From NCBI GenBank assembly GCA_964598025.1, contig CAZRAU010000064.1:1-18551 (forward strand): 18,551 nucleotides of DNA, in the 5' to 3' direction. Below, piece by piece: positions 15,425-18,551 of this stretch. This DNA comes from JALGWN01 sp964598025. Lineage in GTDB: Bacteria > Arandabacterota > Arandabacteria > Arandabacterales > Arandabacteraceae. The notes beneath the pieces were generated by a model. That model was given only the letters and a program-made list of their open reading frames with translations, searched no databases and had not been told where the DNA came from. Numbering within the stretch: position 1 is the first letter of the stretch; each line of letters opens with the position of its first letter. A program made the position numbers and the translations under genes.

Positions 15425-16138
15425 TTACCTGTACAACCTCTTGATGCCGCTCCAGGTCGTGGCGTTTGTGGCGCTAGGACCATAGAGCTCGACACAGTGG
15501 TAGCATGAAATCAGAACCGGTGTGTCGGTATCCCAGGTGGTTCCATCCGGAGTGCTCAGCTGCAGAGGATCGTTGTAGCTGAGGTCCAACGGGCCCTTGG
15601 TAGCGCCGTCCTGGGTCACCCAGAGCTCGATGAAGACCTGGCTGAATTCAGCACAGTCCACGCCGAGCATGTCATAGGTAACTTCGATCTCATCAAACGG
15701 GGTGTTTACAACCCAGTTGATGATACCGGCGGTCCGGTCCCAATCCGCACCGTTCCAGACACACCACTCGTTCCACTCGGAATCGAGGTTCATATAAGCA
15801 ATGAAGTCGGGCAGGCACAAACCCTGGAATCCAATCTGGTGGCCCCAAGGATCGAAAGTCCCGCCGCCCGCCAGCGTCCCGGTGGCGAAGGCAATACCTA
15901 TCTGTACACCGCCCCAGCCATCCTGATCGTGGCCATAGCCGATGTATATCCCGTTCTGGTCATACGTGATATAGACATCGAGCAAGTCGATCGGAGCATA
16001 TTCCGTGTCGCCACCGTCGGCATCCACAAGGTCCCCGGGAGCGAAGTCGTTCACACCGTCAACAACGATCGCAAATGCTGCACCCACGCCGAACATCACA
16101 GTCAAGACCATGACCAATGCCGTCACTTTACCAAACAT
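15425..16138 (-). CDS. Secreted protein with TWSxIKxL tail
   Basis: The 237-aa product starts at ATG 16138, chosen because AAGGGGGTG lies upstream and a Sec signal follows directly (MFGKVTALVMVLTVMFGVG, then AAFA and cleavage). The mature part starts VVDGVNDFAPGDLV and contains YITYDQNGIYIGYGHDQDGW and many aromatic and acidic residues. This recalls the beta-sandwich domains of the DOMON/glucodextranase-C kind that bind sugars or cofactors at the surface, but this is a weak resemblance. Four Cys (in CLPDF, WCVW, DCAEF and CYHC) plus one more may form disulfides. The end is ATTWSGIKRLYR, matching the tail of the secreted protein at 2661-3266. A very good promoter suggests strong expression. 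Function unknown. Confidence 0.8.
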   Translation of the reverse strand: MFGKVTALVMVLTVMFGVGAAFAIVVDGVNDFAPGDLVDADGGDTEYAPIDLLDVYITYDQNGIYIGYGHDQDGWGGVQIGIAFATGTLAGGGTFDPWGHQIGFQGLCLPDFIAYMNLDSEWNEWCVWNGADWDRTAGIINWVVNTPFDEIEVTYDMLGVDCAEFSQVFIELWVTQDGATKGPLDLSYNDPLQLSTPDGTTWDTDTPVLISCYHCVELYGPSATNATTWSGIKRLYR

Positions 16139-16237
16139 ACGTGTTGCACCCCCTTCCCCTCGCCGCGCAACCGCAGCAGAGGATATGTTCCAATTGGCGC
16201 CCTGCGGCTCAGGGTCTACGCCTTTTTGAGCGGTTCC

Positions 16238-16267
16238 ATTATATCGCAAGCGGAGACATTAAGTCAA
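16238..16267 (-). promoter_or_regulatory. Strong promoter of the secreted protein gene
   Basis: On the minus strand TTGACT (16262-16267), an 18-bp spacer and a perfect TATAAT (16238-16243) form the best sigma70-like promoter in the window. An A/T-rich run lies just upstream (UP-element-like). The leader would be about 92 nt. Confidence 0.75.
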
Positions 16268-16351
16268 TTAAAAAACGCCACCCCGGGGGCAGCCCCATCC
16301 CGGCCGTGGGTTTTGCCTTGTCCCTGCCCCCATGACCTCTTAAGTACGGGG

Positions 16352-16380
16352 TTTCCAGCGGCACCTGAATCCGCTATACT
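16352..16380 (+). promoter_or_regulatory. Candidate promoter of the aminotransferase gene
   Basis: TTTCCA (16352-16357), a 17-bp spacer and TATACT (16375-16380) match at four and five of six positions. The start would be near 16387, 45 bases before the ATG. Confidence 0.45.
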
Positions 16381-16431
16381 TGTCACGAAGACTTGTGTCC
16401 AAACCAACGAGGCTAGAGGAGGCTATCTTTG

Positions 16432-17625
16432 ATGAATTGTGACTACTCGAACACATCAAAGCGGATATTCCGCTCGGAGATTCGTGAACTTCTCAAGTAC
16501 ACCCGTAAACCCGGTATGATCTCCTTTGGGGGCGGCCTGCCGGATGCATCACTGTTTCCGGTCAAGGAGATAGCCGAGATAACCGTCAAAGTGCTCGAGG
16601 AGAGAGGTTATCTCGCCCTTCAATACGGCCCGACACCCGGCGAACCCGAGATGTTGGAGGCCCTCCTGGCCCACATGGCTGAGTTCGGGGACAAGGCTAC
16701 CGGTGAACAGATATGCGTGACGTCATCCTCCCAGCAAGGCATCGACCTCCTGACGCTGCTCTTTCTCGATGAGGACATACCTGTCGTGATGGAGCTGCCT
16801 TCGTACATCGGGGGAGTCCAGGCTTTCCGCAGGTCTGGAGCTGAGATGATCGGGGTTCCAATGGATTCGGAAGGGATGGAGCTCGATCATCTGGAGCGAA
16901 CCCTGGATCGCCTCGATGAGTCAGGCAGGAAACCCCGCTTTGTATATGCCATACCGGATTTTCAGAACCCCTCGGGGGTCACCCTGACCCTGGAACGGAG
17001 GAAACGCCTCATAGCGATCGCACAATCCAGGGGTATCCCGCTGGTCGAGGATTCACCCTACCGCGAGCTCAGCTTCACGGGGGAGGTGCTTCCCAGCCTC
17101 TGGACGCTGTCCGGGGGCGAGGGCGTCGTCATGCTCAAGACCTTTTCCAAAGTCCTCTTTCCCGGCATGAGAATGGGTTGGATCGTAGCGGATGAGCATT
17201 GTATAGACAAGATTGTAATGCTCAAGCAGTCGGTCGATCTCTGCACACCGTCTTTCACCCAGCTCATCCTCGCGGAATACATCAAGCGGGGAAAGATGAG
17301 AGCGTCGATCGGAAAAGCCATCGAATGTTACAAGCCTAAGCTCGGCGCCATGCTGGCGGCGCTCGAAAGACACATGCCCGATGAGGTTGCATGGTCGAGA
17401 CCCACGGGCGGCATGTTCATCTGGCTTACGCTCCCCGAGAGGATTGACACCAAAGAGGTCTTCAATACGGTCATCGAACACAACGTCGCATACGTTATCG
17501 GACACCCGTTTCATTGCGACGGTTCGGGGGCTAACACCCTGCGGCTCAACTATTCTTTCCCTACGATCGAGCAGATAGACACCGGTATCGAGCGGCTTGC
17601 TGCAGCGATCAGGGAGGTACTGTAG
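16432..17625 (+). CDS. PLP-dependent aminotransferase, class I/II (LysN/2-aminoadipate-like)
   Basis: The 397-aa enzyme is a fold-type I aminotransferase. Seen motifs: ISFGGGLPDASLFP near the start, LQYGPTPGEPEMLEAL (63-78), SSSQQGIDLL for the cofactor phosphate, PDFQNPSG with Asn179, EDSPYREL with Asp207 and Tyr210, TFSKVLFPGMRMGW with the Schiff-base Lys240, and a late LRLNYSF with the substrate-carboxylate Arg. This pattern fits the LysN/MocR-type group that act on 2-aminoadipate, branched-chain or aromatic amino acids; there is no fused GntR domain. The exact substrate cannot be read. ATG 16432 follows AGGAGG by nine bases; the TTG just before it (16429) is an alternative at six. Single-gene unit, convergent with the YkgJ-like gene. 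Confidence 0.9.
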   Translation: MNCDYSNTSKRIFRSEIRELLKYTRKPGMISFGGGLPDASLFPVKEIAEITVKVLEERGYLALQYGPTPGEPEMLEALLAHMAEFGDKATGEQICVTSSSQQGIDLLTLLFLDEDIPVVMELPSYIGGVQAFRRSGAEMIGVPMDSEGMELDHLERTLDRLDESGRKPRFVYAIPDFQNPSGVTLTLERRKRLIAIAQSRGIPLVEDSPYRELSFTGEVLPSLWTLSGGEGVVMLKTFSKVLFPGMRMGWIVADEHCIDKIVMLKQSVDLCTPSFTQLILAEYIKRGKMRASIGKAIECYKPKLGAMLAALERHMPDEVAWSRPTGGMFIWLTLPERIDTKEVFNTVIEHNVAYVIGHPFHCDGSGANTLRLNYSFPTIEQIDTGIERLAAAIREVL

Positions 17626-17652
17626 GGAGCTGCCACCGCCCGGACCTTGCAG

Positions 17653-17670
17653 CATCCTCACTCCCATGAG
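17653..17670. terminator. Small hairpin between convergent genes
   Basis: TCCTCA and TGAGGA pair around a six-base loop in the 58-bp gap between the aminotransferase stop and the YkgJ-like stop. There is no T tract, so a terminator role is only a possibility. Confidence 0.25.
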
Positions 17671-17683
17671 GACGAACCCGAAG

Positions 17684-18061
17684 CTACCGAGAGGCTTGTC
17701 GCCGGGCCTGCCTGCGGCGGGCGGCCAGATAGTCCTCCAGCTGGTCCGGGGTCTCTATCAGAACATCATAGAACTCACCGAAGAACTCGCAGTCCGGGGG
17801 ATTATGCCTTCTACACATATCCGGGCGAACAGGGTACACTTTGCACCGGTTGTTCTCTCCCAGATAAATGCATCGCCCTTCGACCAGTTGAAACCATCTA
17901 TTGTTGCGGATATAGATGCTCACCGTATCGAACTGGAGCTGCCATTTGAGGTCCTGGATCTCGGCTTTGGTCCGAGGCCTGAGAATCCGGATTGATAGGT
18001 TCTTACAACACAGGGCCGGGCACTGCCCACATTCCGTCCTGGTGGTCGTCGCGGTTGTCAT
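17684..18061 (-). CDS. YkgJ family cysteine-cluster protein
   Basis: The 125-aa protein has eight Cys in the order of the YkgJ (zinc- or iron-chelating) family: Cys11, Cys14, Cys18 and Cys19 (CGQCPALCC), then Cys64, Cys73, Cys83 and Cys91 (GRCIYL, NRCKVYPVRPDMCR, PPDCEFF). The family probably binds an Fe-S cluster or zinc; its task is not established. ATG 18061 is chosen because a GAGGGAGGA purine stretch is directly upstream and the Cys motif then lies near the N-terminus as in relatives. A longer in-frame start at 18166 would lie upstream of the likely promoter. The C-terminus is Arg-rich (AARRRQARRQASR). Confidence 0.85.
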   Translation of the reverse strand: MTTATTTRTECGQCPALCCKNLSIRILRPRTKAEIQDLKWQLQFDTVSIYIRNNRWFQLVEGRCIYLGENNRCKVYPVRPDMCRRHNPPDCEFFGEFYDVLIETPDQLEDYLAARRRQARRQASR

Positions 18062-18084
18062 GTCCTCCCTCGTCTGGTTTTCGC

Positions 18085-18135
18085 GATCATGTCCGTAGAT
18101 CATGTAATTATACAGCAGCCCGACCATTAGGGAAA
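18085..18135 (-). promoter_or_regulatory. Promoter and direct-repeat operator candidate of the YkgJ-like gene
   Basis: On the minus strand a perfect TATAAT (18107-18112) is preceded after 17 bp by TTTCCC (18130-18135), a weak -35. Directly downstream the octamer GATCATGT (plus strand) is repeated at 18085-18092 and 18098-18105, 13 bp apart, straddling the expected transcription start. This arrangement suits a repressor site. Confidence 0.45.
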
Positions 18136-18258
18136 CACGAGTTTGCAGAAAACCATACAGGCTCAATGCGTGACGCCTCCGATAGAGCCCGTCCGGGCGG
18201 GGTCCGTGAAATCAGTCGATACGCACCCATTCCCTGTCGCACTTGTCTTCGATAACGG

Positions 18259-18456
18259 TCAAGAGAATCGCGAGTGCGGGTCCAACGCAACGGGGTACTG
18301 CCCCGTTTCCCGTCGGTCGAACCCCCGCAAACCTCTTGGGTTCCAATCGACGGCCTCGGGCGCCGCCCACACTTCCCCCATCAGCTTGACACGTTCGGGT
18401 TCTTTGCGGCAACATAGGCAGACGGCATCCGGCCGGCGAGCGGATCCATGGTTCAC
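18259..18456 (-). CDS. Doubtful short ORF with a C-x-C-C motif
   Basis: A GTG at 18456 opens 65 codons with a CLCC motif near the N-terminus followed by RKEPERVKLMGEVWAAPEAV, whose composition is more protein-like than the other frames here. There is no clear ribosome site. A single frameshift near 18280 would continue it into a frame ending CDREWVRID at 18212. It could be a small gene, a decayed one, or chance. The rest of 18136-18488 holds nothing I can support. Confidence 0.2.
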   Translation of the reverse strand: MNHGSARRPDAVCLCCRKEPERVKLMGEVWAAPEAVDWNPRGLRGFDRRETGQYPVALDPHSRFS

Positions 18457-18488
18457 GGGGCCGGAACAACACAGGCCCGGAGGTCAGC

Positions 18489-18551
18489 ATGCTCTCGGCA
18501 CTACATTTCAGAGATCCGAAGGCCTTTCTCGATCGCGCCGGGGGAAAGCTC
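18489..18551 (+). CDS. Start of a gene cut by the window end, possibly a GNAT acetyltransferase
   Basis: ATG 18489 follows GGAGGT (18479-18484) by four bases, and the frame stays open to the window edge for 21 codons: MLSALHFRDPKAFLDRAGG, then KL. The pattern F-x-D-P-x-x-F-L-x-x-A-G is reminiscent of the N-terminus of predicted GNAT acetyltransferases of the COG3393 kind, but 21 residues cannot settle it. Confidence 0.45.
   Translation, partial: MLSALHFRDPKAFLDRAGGKL

Overview
The window looks like a chromosomal segment of a high-GC Gram-negative bacterium. Two predicted lipoproteins and three Sec signal peptides point to an envelope with active export. A desulforedoxin-type superoxide reductase and a His-type (sulfide-using) Thi4 thiazole synthase suggest an anaerobic or microaerophilic, iron- and sulfide-rich life. 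The style of the proteins (DUF3160, DUF2723-like C-terminal region, secreted proteins ending in TWSxIKxL) recalls uncultured candidate phyla of the FCB group such as Eisenbacteria or Krumholzibacteriota. That placement is inference from memory, not from a search. I see no tRNA, rRNA, transposase, CRISPR array or phage gene.

Layout. 1-100: gene end or spacer, with a 13-bp tandem duplication at the DUF3160 stop. 101-2428 (-): DUF3160 lipoprotein. 2661-3266 (+), divergent from it: small secreted protein with two copies of a D-N-G-x-G-x-L-D-x-C-D module. 3421-6629 (-): a tight two-gene operon encoding a thermolysin-like (M4-type) metallopeptidase without export signal and a ComEC-like metallo-beta-lactamase-fold hydrolase. 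6918-8162 (-): lipoprotein with TPR-like ends and a DUF2723-like C-terminal region. 8556-9338 (-): Thi4. 9629-12859 (+): exported alpha/beta hydrolase followed 15 nt later by an M50B-like membrane protein. 12873-13247 (-): desulfoferrodoxin with a long, possibly structured leader. 13657-15294 (+): DUF885 protein. 15425-16138 (-): second secreted protein with the TWSxIKxL tail. 16432-17625 (+): PLP aminotransferase. 17684-18061 (-): YkgJ-like eight-cysteine protein. 18489-end (+): start of a gene, possibly a GNAT acetyltransferase.

Most genes are single units, in convergent or divergent pairs, with clear Shine-Dalgarno sites. Two candidate operons stand out: the peptidase/MBL pair and the exported hydrolase/M50B pair. 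The most promising unexplained items are the cytosolic peptidase/MBL pair, the shared C-terminal tail of two otherwise unrelated secreted proteins, and an interleaved-helix RNA candidate upstream of desulfoferrodoxin. Promoters are consensus matches found by eye and were not tested.
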